Assembly: GCA_029210565.1 (NCBI GenBank)
Contig: JARGFQ010000008.1
Location: forward strand, 1 to 64,000
Direction: 5' to 3'
DNA length: 64,000 nucleotides
Source of the DNA: Bacteroidales bacterium
GTDB lineage: Bacteria > Bacteroidota > Bacteroidia > Bacteroidales > VadinHA17
The notes beneath the pieces were generated by a model. The model was given only the letters and a program-made list of their open reading frames with translations, was not told the DNA's origin and searched no databases. Position numbers and translations under genes: made by a program. Within the stretch, counting starts at the first letter, position 1. The number at the start of each line of letters is the position of its first letter. Shown here in pieces: positions 47,338 to 56,622 of the stretch.

Positions 47338-47365
47338 GAAAAAGGGAAATAAATTCAAAGCCTCT

Positions 47366-49159
47366 TTGCCAGAAAAGGAAAATATACGATCTACAGTCCC
47401 AACCCTCCCGGACAGCCCGGGAGTCTACCAGTTCGTAGATGCCTCGGGAACAATACTTTACGTAGGCAAGGCCCGCAGTCTGCGCAAAAGGGTGGCCTCA
47501 TACTTCTCGGGACAACAATCTGGAAAAACCCGCGTGATGCTTTCAAGAGCAGCAGAACTGCGCCATATTGTGGTTGACAATGAGTCGGAGGCACTGCTTC
47601 TGGAAAATTCCCTGATAAAAAAGCATCAGCCGAGGTACAATATTCTTCTGAAGGACGATAAGACCTATCCCTGGATATGCATTAAGAATGAGCACTTTCC
47701 GCGTGTGTTCATGACCCGCAAACTGATTGCCGACGGATCATCATATTTTGGTCCATACACTTCTGTACCTGCCGTACGTACACTGCTTGAACTTATCAGG
47801 CAGCTTTACCAGATAAGGACATGTTCGCTTCCCCTGCGCGAAAAGCAGATTAAGGAAGGCAGATTCAAAGTCTGTCTGGAGTATCATATCGGAAATTGCA
47901 AAGCCCCATGCACAGGGCTAATCAGTGAAACGGAATATAATCATAACATTTTGAAAATTAGGCAGATAATCAAGGGAGATATAAGTTCAGTCACTGCACA
48001 TCTTGAGAAAGAGATGAAATATTATGCGGCTGAACTGAAATTTGAGGAGGCCCAGAAAATAAAGCAGAAACTTGAAATACTTTCGCGCTACCGGAGCAAA
48101 TCGGTGGTTGTCAACAGCTCTGTCAGGAATGTTGATGTCTTCGGCTGTTCTGAGGATGAAAACTCATTGTATGTCAGCTATATGAAGGTTGTTGAGGGCG
48201 CGGTGGTACAGAGCTGGTCGGTTGAGCTCAGGATGAGACTGGAGGAGGAGAGGGAATCGGTTCTGTCAACGGCTGTCACGGAGATCAGGCAGAGGGTCTC
48301 AAGCGATTCGCCAGAGATAATCGTTCCCGTTATGCCTGACATCCGGGAGGAGGGGGTAAAATACAGTGTTCCGAAGCGGGGCGACAGGCTCAAGCTGCTA
48401 CAGCTGGCGGAGCGCAATGCGGTCTTCTTCAAACTTGAACGACAAAAGAAAGCAGCCGAAAAGTCAAAGGAGAAAAGAACCGAAAGAAACCTTGAGAAGG
48501 TGAAAAAGGATCTCCACATGCCGCTGCTGCCGGTTCATATCGAATGTTTCGACAACTCTAACATACAGGGAGAAGCAGCGGTAGCCGCCTGCGTCGTATT
48601 CCGTAACGGTAAACCCAGCAACAGGGAATACCGTCATTTCAACATAAAGAGTGTTACCGGGCCCGACGACTACGCCTCCATGGAGGAGGTGATCTTCCGC
48701 CGATACAGGAGAAGGCTTGATGAAGGGAAACCTCTGCCTCAGCTGATAGTGATAGATGGCGGCAAAGGGCAGCTCTCATCGGCAGTTAAGAGCCTTGAGT
48801 CTCTTGGACTGAGAGGAAGGATCACCGTCATTGGTATTGCAAAGAAACTTGAGGAAATATATTTCCCCGGTGATTCTGTTCCTCTCTATCTCGACAGGAA
48901 CAGCATAACGCTGAAGATCATTCAGCATCTCAGGAACGAAGCACACAGGTTCGGCATTAACTTTCACCGTAACCGGAGAAGTGCCGGCATGAACAGTTCT
49001 TTTCTCGATGAGATCCCGGGCATTGGGGAAAAAACCAAGGAGAAACTGCTTAAGAGATTCGGTTCGGTCAGAAAGGCAGTTGAAGCCTCCCCTGCAGAAC
49101 TTGAGGAGGCAATCGGGAAGCAAAAGGCAGGGATAGTGATCGCAGCCCTCCAAAAATGA
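47366..49159 (+). CDS. uvrC: Excinuclease ABC subunit C
   Basis: The TTG start at 47366 gives 597 residues, a normal UvrC length, and places SPGVYQFVDASGTILYVGKA (GIY-YIG nuclease) near the N-terminus. A UVR segment (EMKYYAAELKFEEAQKIKQKLE) follows, then the RNase H-like second nuclease (IECFDNSNIQGEAAVAACVVF, VIDGGKGQLSSA) and helix-hairpin-helix motifs (IPGIGEKTKEKLLKRFGS). UvrC makes the two incisions in nucleotide excision repair with UvrA and UvrB. The start choice rests on the promoter at 47330. Confidence 0.94.
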   Translation: MPEKENIRSTVPTLPDSPGVYQFVDASGTILYVGKARSLRKRVASYFSGQQSGKTRVMLSRAAELRHIVVDNESEALLLENSLIKKHQPRYNILLKDDKTYPWICIKNEHFPRVFMTRKLIADGSSYFGPYTSVPAVRTLLELIRQLYQIRTCSLPLREKQIKEGRFKVCLEYHIGNCKAPCTGLISETEYNHNILKIRQIIKGDISSVTAHLEKEMKYYAAELKFEEAQKIKQKLEILSRYRSKSVVVNSSVRNVDVFGCSEDENSLYVSYMKVVEGAVVQSWSVELRMRLEEERESVLSTAVTEIRQRVSSDSPEIIVPVMPDIREEGVKYSVPKRGDRLKLLQLAERNAVFFKLERQKKAAEKSKEKRTERNLEKVKKDLHMPLLPVHIECFDNSNIQGEAAVAACVVFRNGKPSNREYRHFNIKSVTGPDDYASMEEVIFRRYRRRLDEGKPLPQLIVIDGGKGQLSSAVKSLESLGLRGRITVIGIAKKLEEIYFPGDSVPLYLDRNSITLKIIQHLRNEAHRFGINFHRNRRSAGMNSSFLDEIPGIGEKTKEKLLKRFGSVRKAVEASPAELEEAIGKQKAGIVIAALQK

Positions 49160-49162
49160 CTA

Positions 49163-49178
49163 TTTTCCACGTGGAACA
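49163..49178. promoter_or_regulatory. parS-like centromere site 2
   Basis: TTTTCCACGTGGAACA differs at one position (T for G at base 2) from the site at 45019. It starts three bases after the uvrC stop, 4.1 kb from the first copy. Two such 16-mers within a few kilobases are unlikely by chance. Confidence 0.65.
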
Positions 49179-49271
49179 ATCAGCCTCACCAGTCTTGATA
49201 ATCACCTGAATCACAGTGACTAACGAGGCTGTACGTGACGTCTTAACCTCCTGACATTTAAAAATTTTCGT

Positions 49272-49712
49272 TTACGCGGGTAGTCCCCCGAAGATTTTCT
49301 TCAGAAAACGGTGCACGGAATGCACTCCGTTCGGTTTCCAGAACATCAGGATGCACTGGTTGTGGATAAAGTTCAGATCCTCCTTTGAAAATTCCTCAAC
49401 CAGCGATTTTGTTTCTGCCCCCTGCTGGATCCACAGATCCTTTATCCCGTGCTCAATGGCTTCCCTGGCAACGGCGGCAGTCTCTTCCTTTGGTGTCATA
49501 AAAATCACACCCCTGATTTCTGATGGAAGATCCTTAACGGAACCATAGCATCTCACGCCGTCGATCAAATCGGTGTTGGGATTAATGGGAACAACATCCA
49601 TTCCGTTTTTGCGCAGATCCTTGAACATGACCTGCCCGAATTTCTTCGGATCGCGTGAAACTCCTGCAATGGCATACTTTTCCAGTGACAGGAAGCGGGC
49701 AACATCTTTCAT
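49272..49712 (-). CDS. CoA-binding (YccU-type) protein
   Basis: The 146-residue protein is a single CoA-binding Rossmann domain: YAIAGVSRDPKKFGQVMFKDL at the N-terminus, VVPINPN, then IQQGAETKSLVEE. It resembles the N-terminal domain of acyl-CoA synthetases and the YccU family. Its ligand is presumably CoA or a nucleotide; the physiological role is unknown. Its ATG overlaps the stop of the polyprenyl synthase gene by four bases. Confidence 0.88.
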   Translation of the reverse strand: MKDVARFLSLEKYAIAGVSRDPKKFGQVMFKDLRKNGMDVVPINPNTDLIDGVRCYGSVKDLPSEIRGVIFMTPKEETAAVAREAIEHGIKDLWIQQGAETKSLVEEFSKEDLNFIHNQCILMFWKPNGVHSVHRFLKKIFGGLPA

Positions 49713-50683
49713 TTTTTTCTCAGTGTTGAAAATATTACAAATTCCATCATTGCAGATCTGGTTTCTGATTCGGGGTATTCCTCAAGGATATGAATAGCCC
49801 TGTCGGCATAATCCTGCATTTTTGTCTCGGCATATTCAAGGCCGTGATTATTTTTTACAAAAGTGATCACCTCCCTGATCTCAGCACGCGATTTCTTCTT
49901 TTTCCTTATGATGCGCTTTATCTTCCTTCTCTCTGCCGGTCCGGCCTCGCGCAGCGCATGGATCAGCGGCAGTGTGATCTTCTTTTCCTTGATATCGTTT
50001 CCTTCACGCTTCCCCGTCAGCCCGTTGCTTGTATAGTCAAGGAGGTCATCCTTAATCTGGAATGCTACTCCCACATTTTCGCCGAACAACTTCATCTTTT
50101 CAACAGTCTCCTGATCATCGGTCACGGAGCTTGTGCCGCAGGCTGTACACGCTGCTATGAGCGCCGCCGTCTTCATTCTTATGATGCGGAAGTAATCTTC
50201 TTCACTGATGTCCAGCTTGCGGGTCTTCTGAAGCTGTATCAGCTCTCCCCTCACTATCTCCCTGACCGCGTCGGAGACGATGCCAAGCATGTCAAACCTC
50301 TTCTTCGAGACACTGATAAGCAGACCCTGTGCAAGCAGGTAATCACCCACCAGCACGGCGATCTTTGAGTTGTAAAGCACATTTACCGTTGGCAGACCGC
50401 GTCTTTCCGAGGCATCATCCACAACGTCATCATGCACCAGGGTGGCGGTATGAAGAAGTTCGATAAAGGTGGCGGCTATGTAGGTTGTCTCGGTGATGGT
50501 ACCGTTGAGCCTGGCCGATAGAAACACCAGTAACGGCCTCAGCTGCTTGCCCTTCCTGCGTATGATATTATTAAGGATGACCCTGAAAAATGGGATATCA
50601 CTCCGGAGCGTCTTTGCGAAGTAGGACTCAAAATCGCGCATCTCTGCGGCAACGGGTCTCTTAATATCTGCAAGGGTTGACAT
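49709..50683 (-). CDS. Long-chain polyprenyl diphosphate synthase
   Basis: Start at ATG 50683 gives 324 residues (an ATG eight codons upstream is possible). The two aspartate-rich motifs of trans-prenyltransferases are present: HDDVVDDASERRG and KDDLLDYT. The enzyme extends farnesyl or geranyl diphosphate with isopentenyl units to make the quinone side chain, probably for menaquinone. Chain length cannot be read from sequence alone. The second motif is DDLLD rather than the more common DDxxD with a Gly-Lys context, which is normal for this group. Confidence 0.92.
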   Translation of the reverse strand: MSTLADIKRPVAAEMRDFESYFAKTLRSDIPFFRVILNNIIRRKGKQLRPLLVFLSARLNGTITETTYIAATFIELLHTATLVHDDVVDDASERRGLPTVNVLYNSKIAVLVGDYLLAQGLLISVSKKRFDMLGIVSDAVREIVRGELIQLQKTRKLDISEEDYFRIIRMKTAALIAACTACGTSSVTDDQETVEKMKLFGENVGVAFQIKDDLLDYTSNGLTGKREGNDIKEKKITLPLIHALREAGPAERRKIKRIIRKKKKSRAEIREVITFVKNNHGLEYAETKMQDYADRAIHILEEYPESETRSAMMEFVIFSTLRKK

Positions 50684-50782
50684 CTTTCCGGCCTGTGATA
50701 AGCTCAAAAATAAGAGAAAATGTTTTACCCGGATAATTTTTCACAGCATGGTGTTGAAAAGAATCGGACATATAAGCAATTA

Positions 50783-51391
50783 TCACCTTTTCTCTTCAAG
50801 AAACTTTTTCTGGAACAGAAGTATTGCAATCACTCCGGTGGTGATTGATGCGTCTGCAATATTGAAAACGGGTCTGAAGAATACAAATGACTGTCCGGGT
50901 CTGATCGGCGACCATTCGGGCCATTGCGTGTCTATAATCGGAAAATAGAACATATCCACGACCCTTCCCATCAGAAATGAGGAATATCCTCCTCCCTCCG
51001 GGAACAGGACTGCCGGGGTGTGCCAGCTCTCACTGAAGATCAGGCCGTAAAAGGCACTGTCAATGAGATTTCCTGCTGCGCCGGCGATTATTGCACTGAC
51101 TGACAGTACAAGTCCTATATGGGCTTTCTTTCGTATAATGCCGGCCAGATACCACGAGATCCCTGCTATGGCCAGCATCCGGAATGCAGAAAGGGCTATC
51201 TTGCCGGCCTTGCCGCCCCACTCCATACCGAAAGCCATGCCGTTGTTCTCAAGGAAGTGTATCAGGAACCAGTTGCCTGCCACATGTATCTCCTCGCCAA
51301 TGACCATATTGGTTTTAATGATGATCTTGAGGATCTGATCGACAAGCAGTATGGAGAAGATCAGCAGCAGTGACTTTTTCGCAACCGACAT
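50783..51391 (-). CDS. lspA: Lipoprotein signal peptidase II
   Basis: The start at ATG 51391 (MSVAKKSLLLIFSILLVDQ) gives 202 residues with four membrane segments. The family motifs are present: NNGMAFGM, GNLIDSAFYGLI (catalytic Asp) and FNIADASITTGV (second Asp). It cleaves the signal peptide of lipoproteins after lipidation, so it serves the many lipoproteins in this window. The loop around VLFPEGGGYSSFLMGRVVDMFYFP is longer than in E. coli LspA, as in other Bacteroidetes. Confidence 0.95.
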   Translation of the reverse strand: MSVAKKSLLLIFSILLVDQILKIIIKTNMVIGEEIHVAGNWFLIHFLENNGMAFGMEWGGKAGKIALSAFRMLAIAGISWYLAGIIRKKAHIGLVLSVSAIIAGAAGNLIDSAFYGLIFSESWHTPAVLFPEGGGYSSFLMGRVVDMFYFPIIDTQWPEWSPIRPGQSFVFFRPVFNIADASITTGVIAILLFQKKFLEEKR

Positions 51392-51484
51392 AGGTGTTAA
51401 AATTTGGAGCAAATTAGCAAAAAAACCCGAACGGCGTTATCATCAGTTACATGACGCCGGCATCATCCGGCATCCGGCTCCGGC

Positions 51485-53125
51485 TCAGTAATAGAGAAAT
51501 CTCTTTATCTTGAGCGTTGCTGTCTTCTGAAATGGTTCAGGCTGGTAAACTACAAGCTGCAGCTGGCTGTACTTGTTTACCTTCGAATTGACGTACCTGC
51601 GCAGCTCCTCAAGATATTCTTCCACCAGATGTTCCGCATGATCCGTGATCTCCTTCTTCATCTGCTGGTATTTTGCCTGCAGTTCCTCAGTGTTTACATG
51701 GACCATTGCAACCAGCTTGCCCTTCTGCTGCACCACCAGAGACTCAATCACGTGCCCAAAGTCGTTTATGACTGATTCAATCTCTTCAGGATAGATATTC
51801 TCACCGCTTGAACCAACGATCATATTCTTAAGCCGTCCTCTGATACTAAGATAGTTATCTTTGTCGAGATGCCCAAGGTCGCCGGTACGGAACCATCCGT
51901 CGGGTGTGATTACTTCAGCCGTCATCTGCGGCTCACGATAATATCCTTTCATGACATTGTCGCCCCTTACCCATACTTCACCCTCGCCGGTAACCGGGTC
52001 GGGGTTGTGAACCTTAAGTGTCACGCCTTCCATTGCCGGTCCTGTGGAACCCAGCCTGCAGGAACCGACCTTTGTGCCTGCCAGCAGCGGTGCGGTCTCG
52101 GTAAGTCCGTAACCGATGGCATACGGGAAGCCAGCATCGAGAAGGAACTTCTCAACCGTAGGATTGAGCTTGGCACCACCCACGCCGAAGAAGCGCAGCC
52201 TGCCGCCGAATGTCGCGTATATCTTTTTCCCCGCAATCTTGTTAAGAAGCCTGCGCACGGGGGTTTTGTGATAGAGAAAGGATACCAGCCTGTTCTTCTC
52301 GAATGTCGGAAGAATCTTGTTGAAATATATCTTTTCCATTATCAGTGGCACAGTGAGCATCGTCGTAGGCCTCACCATCTCAAGTGCAGGCAGCAGTACC
52401 GACGGTGTCGGTGCCTTGCGCAGATAATATATCGCAGCCCCGTTGAAAAGCGGAAGAATAAGACCGAGTGTCTGCTCGTAGCTGTGGGAGAGAGGAAGGA
52501 TTGACAGGAAGACATCACTGTCCACCACAAGCTGAATGGTGAGCACATGCTGTGCAGTAAAACAAATGTTTTTGTGAGTCAGCATTACTCCCTTCGACTT
52601 GCCTGTGGTCCCGGAGGTGTATATTATCACCGCCAGATCCTCTTCCTCAACCGGGTATTCCCTTTCAGGCCTTCCCTCCGGATCAAAACTGGCGCCGTTG
52701 CTTCCGGTTATCACCGAGAAATCATCATTGGAAAAGATCGTCTCAAGGATTTCGGATTTGAATCCCTCAATTTTCGGTTTCAGGGCATTGGAAACGAAAA
52801 GTAACCTGGCCCCTGAGTGTACAAGCACATTTGCTACCTCCCCGGCCGTGAAGTCGGGAAGTATAGGTACTGCCACAGCACCCATTGAGGTTATTGCCAG
52901 GTAGGTCGCACCCCAGTTGGGCATGCTGCCGCTCAGGAGAGCCACCCTGTCTCCCTTTTGCACCCTGTATTCTTCAAGCAGGCGGGTTATCGCCCGGGTA
53001 CGGTTACTGAGCTGATGGTATGTCATAACATCCTCTCCCACAAATCCCAATGCCTTGTTGCTGCCGTGCTTTCTGAAGCTCTCTCCGGCAAGGAACGGGA
53101 TCGTCAACATCATCTTGTTATCCAT
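51485..53125 (-). CDS. AMP-forming acyl-CoA synthetase
   Basis: The 546-residue protein belongs to the adenylate-forming superfamily: YTSGTTGKSKGVM at 169-181, a GYGLTETAPLLAG motif, and WFRTGDLGHLDKDNYLSIRGR with KNMIVGSSGENIYPEEIE. It activates a fatty acid as acyl-AMP and then acyl-CoA; long-chain specificity is inferred from resemblance to FadD-like ligases. It is cytosolic or membrane-associated and transcribed alone. Confidence 0.9.
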   Translation of the reverse strand: MDNKMMLTIPFLAGESFRKHGSNKALGFVGEDVMTYHQLSNRTRAITRLLEEYRVQKGDRVALLSGSMPNWGATYLAITSMGAVAVPILPDFTAGEVANVLVHSGARLLFVSNALKPKIEGFKSEILETIFSNDDFSVITGSNGASFDPEGRPEREYPVEEEDLAVIIYTSGTTGKSKGVMLTHKNICFTAQHVLTIQLVVDSDVFLSILPLSHSYEQTLGLILPLFNGAAIYYLRKAPTPSVLLPALEMVRPTTMLTVPLIMEKIYFNKILPTFEKNRLVSFLYHKTPVRRLLNKIAGKKIYATFGGRLRFFGVGGAKLNPTVEKFLLDAGFPYAIGYGLTETAPLLAGTKVGSCRLGSTGPAMEGVTLKVHNPDPVTGEGEVWVRGDNVMKGYYREPQMTAEVITPDGWFRTGDLGHLDKDNYLSIRGRLKNMIVGSSGENIYPEEIESVINDFGHVIESLVVQQKGKLVAMVHVNTEELQAKYQQMKKEITDHAEHLVEEYLEELRRYVNSKVNKYSQLQLVVYQPEPFQKTATLKIKRFLYY

Positions 53126-53145
53126 AATTTATTGCTTTGAGGGAA

Positions 53146-53153
53146 CAAAGGTA
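53146..53153 (-). promoter_or_regulatory. Predicted -7 element of the acyl-CoA synthetase gene
   Basis: TACCTTTG on the minus strand, 21 bases upstream of the ATG at 53125, matches TAnnTTTG exactly. No clear -33 element is seen. Confidence 0.5.
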
Positions 53154-53236
53154 CGCTTTAATAATTATGTAAGACATTTAAGGTTGTAAATATCAGTGAG
53201 AAATAACGTGATAAACAAAAATCGTGATAAATAGTT

Positions 53237-53244
53237 TACTTTTG
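53237..53244 (+). promoter_or_regulatory. Predicted -7 element of the queD-polA-moaDE operon
   Basis: TACTTTTG matches TAnnTTTG and ends 20 bases before the queD ATG at 53265. It also argues against the more upstream in-frame start at 53244, which would lie within the promoter. Confidence 0.5.
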
Positions 53245-53264
53245 TGAGCATCAATAATTGTACT

Positions 53265-53714
53265 ATGTCTGTTATCAGGGTAACCAGGGAATTCAGGTTT
53301 GAGATGGCGCACGTGCTGTGGAATTATGACGGTCCCTGCCGTAACGTGCACGGTCATTCATATCTCCTTTATGTGACCTTATCGGGTCTGCCGCTTGATG
53401 ATACGGATCATCCGCGCAACGGCATGGTGATCGACTTCGGAGATCTGAAACGGATAGTGATGGAGCATGTCGTCAACAGGTTTGACCATGCTCTGATGGT
53501 ATCCGGACTGTCGCATGCAGATCATGTCGAAAGCTACAGGAAACACTTCAGCAATGTCATTGTCTCGCCATACCAGCCGACATGTGAAAACATCGTTTCG
53601 GATATTGCATCAATCATCAGCGGCAAGATACCTGAAGGTGTCTCTCTTCACAGCGTGAAACTTTATGAGACGGCCAACTCGTTTGCCGAGTGGTACGCAT
53701 CAGACAACCGGTGA
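53265..53714 (+). CDS. queD: 6-carboxytetrahydropterin synthase family protein
   Basis: Start at ATG 53265 gives 149 residues. The zinc-binding histidines of the 6-pyruvoyltetrahydropterin synthase fold are visible (MAH near the N-terminus and HGHSY), with the catalytic Cys in GPCRNVHGH and FDHALM further on. QueD makes 6-carboxytetrahydropterin for queuosine synthesis; a tetrahydropterin role is possible. No other queuosine genes are nearby. The stop overlaps the polA start (TGATG). Confidence 0.88.
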   Translation: MSVIRVTREFRFEMAHVLWNYDGPCRNVHGHSYLLYVTLSGLPLDDTDHPRNGMVIDFGDLKRIVMEHVVNRFDHALMVSGLSHADHVESYRKHFSNVIVSPYQPTCENIVSDIASIISGKIPEGVSLHSVKLYETANSFAEWYASDNR

Positions 53715-56620
53715 TGGCAGAAGAAAAGGACAAAAGGCTTTTTTTGCTTGATGCTTATGCGTTGATATTCAGGTCATACTATGCATTCATCAGGAATCCT
53801 CGCGTGACATCCAAAGGGATGAACACCTCTGCGGTGTTTGGATTTCTTCTCACCCTGGAAGATCTGCTTACGAAGCAGAATCCCACGCACATAGCCGTTG
53901 TATTTGACCCCCCCGGGCCTACCTTCAGAAACGAGATATACCCGGCATACAAGGCCAATCGTGACGCTACCCCCGAGGATATCAAAATAGCAGTGCCCTA
54001 TATCAAGCGCCTGCTCGAGGCATACCGCATTCCCATCGTGGAGGTGCCGGGCTTCGAGGCCGACGATGTCATAGGCACGCTGGCACGAAAGGCCTCGGAA
54101 GATGGTTTCATGGCGTACATGATGACACCTGACAAGGACTTTGCACAGCTTGTCACCAACAGAGTGAAAATGTACCGTCCCGGACGCGGTGGCGGCGAAG
54201 CCGAGATATGGGGAGAAGATGAAATCATGAGGGAGTACGGCGTCGCCCCATCAAATATTACCGATCTCCTCGGCCTTATGGGCGACAGCTCTGACAATAT
54301 CCCAGGCGCCCCGGGAATAGGCCCTAAGACAGCCTGCAGGCTCATCGGCGAGCACGGTGACATTGAGAGCCTTCTGGGCAAGACATCGGAGCTATCAGGC
54401 CGGCAAAAGGACATCCTGGAGCAGAACAGGGAACAGATCCTGCTCTCAAAGCGGCTGGCGACAATCGAACAGAATGTGCCACTGGAATTCCGTCACGAGG
54501 AGTTCCACCGCAGCGGGACAGATCTGGAGGCACTGCGAACACTCTATGAGGAGCTGGAGTTCAGGACTATGGCCTCGCGACTCCCGGTATCAGCCGGTAG
54601 CACCTCAGGAAAACCACGGCATGATGTTGCCGGAACAGAGGCATCAACCTCTGAATCACCAGGCCTTGCGGGAACCATCTTTGGCGCAGCAGCCTCTGAA
54701 CCAGGGTCCGGAAGCGTGGGGACTCTCTTCGGCGATGCTGCCTCTGATGCCAGTCCCGGCAGCCAGGGAACACTTTTCGGCAACCCCGCCGCCGTAACGC
54801 GTTCATCCGCCTCAAACATCAGCAATACCCCTCACGAATATACTGTTGCAGGAAACATGGAGGAGGCAGAGGAGCTGGCAGTACGGCTTGCAGCACTCAA
54901 AGAGCTCTGCTTTGACACCGAGACCACCTCCCTCGATCCTCTCAACACCTCACTGGTAGCTGTCGCCTTCAGCTGGCAGAAGGGCTCGGGGACCATGCTG
55001 TGGCTTCCGCCTGACAGAGAGGAGGCACTGCAGATGCTGGAGCCTTTCCGGAGAGTGTTTGAAGATGAAAAAATCGTCAAAACAGGACATAACCTGAAAT
55101 TTGATATCCAGGTGCTGTCAGGATACGGTATCAGGGTCAGGGGTCCCCTGTTTGACACAATGATAGCACATTACCTCCTCGAGCCCGACATGCGCCATAA
55201 CATGGATCTGCTTTCGGCCAGCTACCTTAACTATGAACCTGTTCATATAGAAGAGCTCATTGGCGAACGAGGTCCCAAACAGAAGAACATGAGGGATGTT
55301 GGCATGGAACAGCTCAGGGAGTATTCAGTGGAGGATGCCGATGTTACCTGGCAGTTGAAGGAGAAGTTTGCTCCGATACTCAAAAAAGAGGGCCTTGAAA
55401 AGTTGGCTGCCGACATCGAGATGCCCCTGATAGCTGTTCTTGCCGATATGGAGAGGACAGGCGTCATGCTCGACAGTGATGCTCTTAACAGTTTTGCCGT
55501 CACACTGCGTGAGACATTGATAAAACTTGAAAAGGAGATCTATACCCTGGCCGGGCAGGAATTTAACATCTCCTCTCCCAAACAGCTGGGAGAGATACTC
55601 TTTGTGAGGCTGAAGCTTGATGACAATGCCCGGCTTACAAAGACAAAGCAGTACCGCACCGATGAGGAGGTGTTGCAAAGGCTGTCACCCAGGCATCCTG
55701 TACTAGGCAAGGTCCTTGAGTATCGGGGTGTGAGGAAACTGCTCTCCACCTATGTCGAGGCACTGCCCGGACTGGTCAGTCCTGTTTCCGGCAGGATACA
55801 CACTACATATAACCAGGCCGTTGCATCAACCGGCAGGCTGAGTTCAACAAATCCTAATCTGCAGAACATACCGGTGCGTGACGCCGAGGGGCGCGAGATC
55901 AGAAAAGCCTTCATTCCTGCAGAGGGTAAAATCTTTCTCAGCGCCGACTATTCACAGATAGAGCTGAGACTGATGGCTCACCTGAGCGACGACGAGTCGA
56001 TGATATCCGACTTTCTTTCAGGACAGGATATTCATTCGGCTACGGCTGCCAAGATCTTCAACGTCGCCCTTGATGAGGTGACACGCGAGATGCGGGCAAA
56101 AGCCAAGACCGCCAACTTCGGGATTATCTATGGCATCTCCGCTTTCGGGCTCTCCGAAAGGCTGACCATAGGGCGCAAGGAGGCCAAAGAGCTGATTGAC
56201 GGTTATTTCAACTCATACCCCGGGGTGAAGGTTTACATGGATGAGAGCATCAGCCGTGCACGGGAGTCGGGCTATGTGACGACAATGTTCGGCCGACGCC
56301 GCTGGCTGCCCGATATTCACTCGAGAAACCAGATTGTCAGGGGCAATGCCGAACGCAATGCCATCAATGCGCCCATACAGGGCAGCGCTGCTGACATCAT
56401 CAAGATAGCCATGGTCAGGATCGCCGGAAGGCTTGAGAGAGAGATGCCCGGGGCAAAGATGATACTGCAGGTGCATGACGAACTTATCTTTGAGGTTGAT
56501 ACCAGCACAGTGGAGAAACTCAGGAGACTGGTCATCGAAGAGATGAAGGGTGCCGCAGACCTGGCCATACCGCTGGAGGTTGACACAGGTACGGGTAACA
56601 ACTGGCTGGAGGCACATTGA
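53714..56620 (+). CDS. polA: DNA polymerase I with tandem-repeat linker
   Basis: The 968-residue protein has a 5'-3' exonuclease domain (about 1-290), a 3'-5' exonuclease (about 380-570, FDTETTSLDP with both metal-binding acids, then GHNLKFD and YSVEDADVTW) and the family A polymerase (DYSQIELRLMAH, AKTANFGIIYG, QVHDELIFEV). The proofreading site therefore looks active, unlike in Taq or Bacillus Pol I. Between the two nuclease domains lies a Ser/Gly/Ala-rich linker with three 16-residue repeats carrying GT(I/L)FG. The start at ATG 53714 overlaps the queD stop. Confidence 0.96.
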   Translation: MAEEKDKRLFLLDAYALIFRSYYAFIRNPRVTSKGMNTSAVFGFLLTLEDLLTKQNPTHIAVVFDPPGPTFRNEIYPAYKANRDATPEDIKIAVPYIKRLLEAYRIPIVEVPGFEADDVIGTLARKASEDGFMAYMMTPDKDFAQLVTNRVKMYRPGRGGGEAEIWGEDEIMREYGVAPSNITDLLGLMGDSSDNIPGAPGIGPKTACRLIGEHGDIESLLGKTSELSGRQKDILEQNREQILLSKRLATIEQNVPLEFRHEEFHRSGTDLEALRTLYEELEFRTMASRLPVSAGSTSGKPRHDVAGTEASTSESPGLAGTIFGAAASEPGSGSVGTLFGDAASDASPGSQGTLFGNPAAVTRSSASNISNTPHEYTVAGNMEEAEELAVRLAALKELCFDTETTSLDPLNTSLVAVAFSWQKGSGTMLWLPPDREEALQMLEPFRRVFEDEKIVKTGHNLKFDIQVLSGYGIRVRGPLFDTMIAHYLLEPDMRHNMDLLSASYLNYEPVHIEELIGERGPKQKNMRDVGMEQLREYSVEDADVTWQLKEKFAPILKKEGLEKLAADIEMPLIAVLADMERTGVMLDSDALNSFAVTLRETLIKLEKEIYTLAGQEFNISSPKQLGEILFVRLKLDDNARLTKTKQYRTDEEVLQRLSPRHPVLGKVLEYRGVRKLLSTYVEALPGLVSPVSGRIHTTYNQAVASTGRLSSTNPNLQNIPVRDAEGREIRKAFIPAEGKIFLSADYSQIELRLMAHLSDDESMISDFLSGQDIHSATAAKIFNVALDEVTREMRAKAKTANFGIIYGISAFGLSERLTIGRKEAKELIDGYFNSYPGVKVYMDESISRARESGYVTTMFGRRRWLPDIHSRNQIVRGNAERNAINAPIQGSAADIIKIAMVRIAGRLEREMPGAKMILQVHDELIFEVDTSTVEKLRRLVIEEMKGAADLAIPLEVDTGTGNNWLEAH
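54671..54781 (+). repeat. Three 48-bp in-frame repeats in polA linker
   Basis: Codons for GTIFG, GTLFG and GTLFG begin at 54671, 54719 and 54767, exactly 48 bp apart, each followed by an Ala-rich spacer. They correspond to PolA residues 320, 336 and 352. The last copy is preceded by Gln, giving QGTLF. Confidence 0.8.
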
Positions 56621-56622
56621 CA

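Larger units (their letters stand above)
46673..47365. other. 693-bp gene-poor region between ade and uvrC
   Basis: The region holds an imperfect hairpin (46860-46895), a two-unit tandem repeat (46913-47072) and the uvrC promoter (47330-47337). Short open frames run across the repeats (for example one reading ALLAVPIFVEQAAGELVSCL from 46832), but they break off within tens of codons and resemble no family I know. They may be remnants of a decayed gene. Confidence 0.5.
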
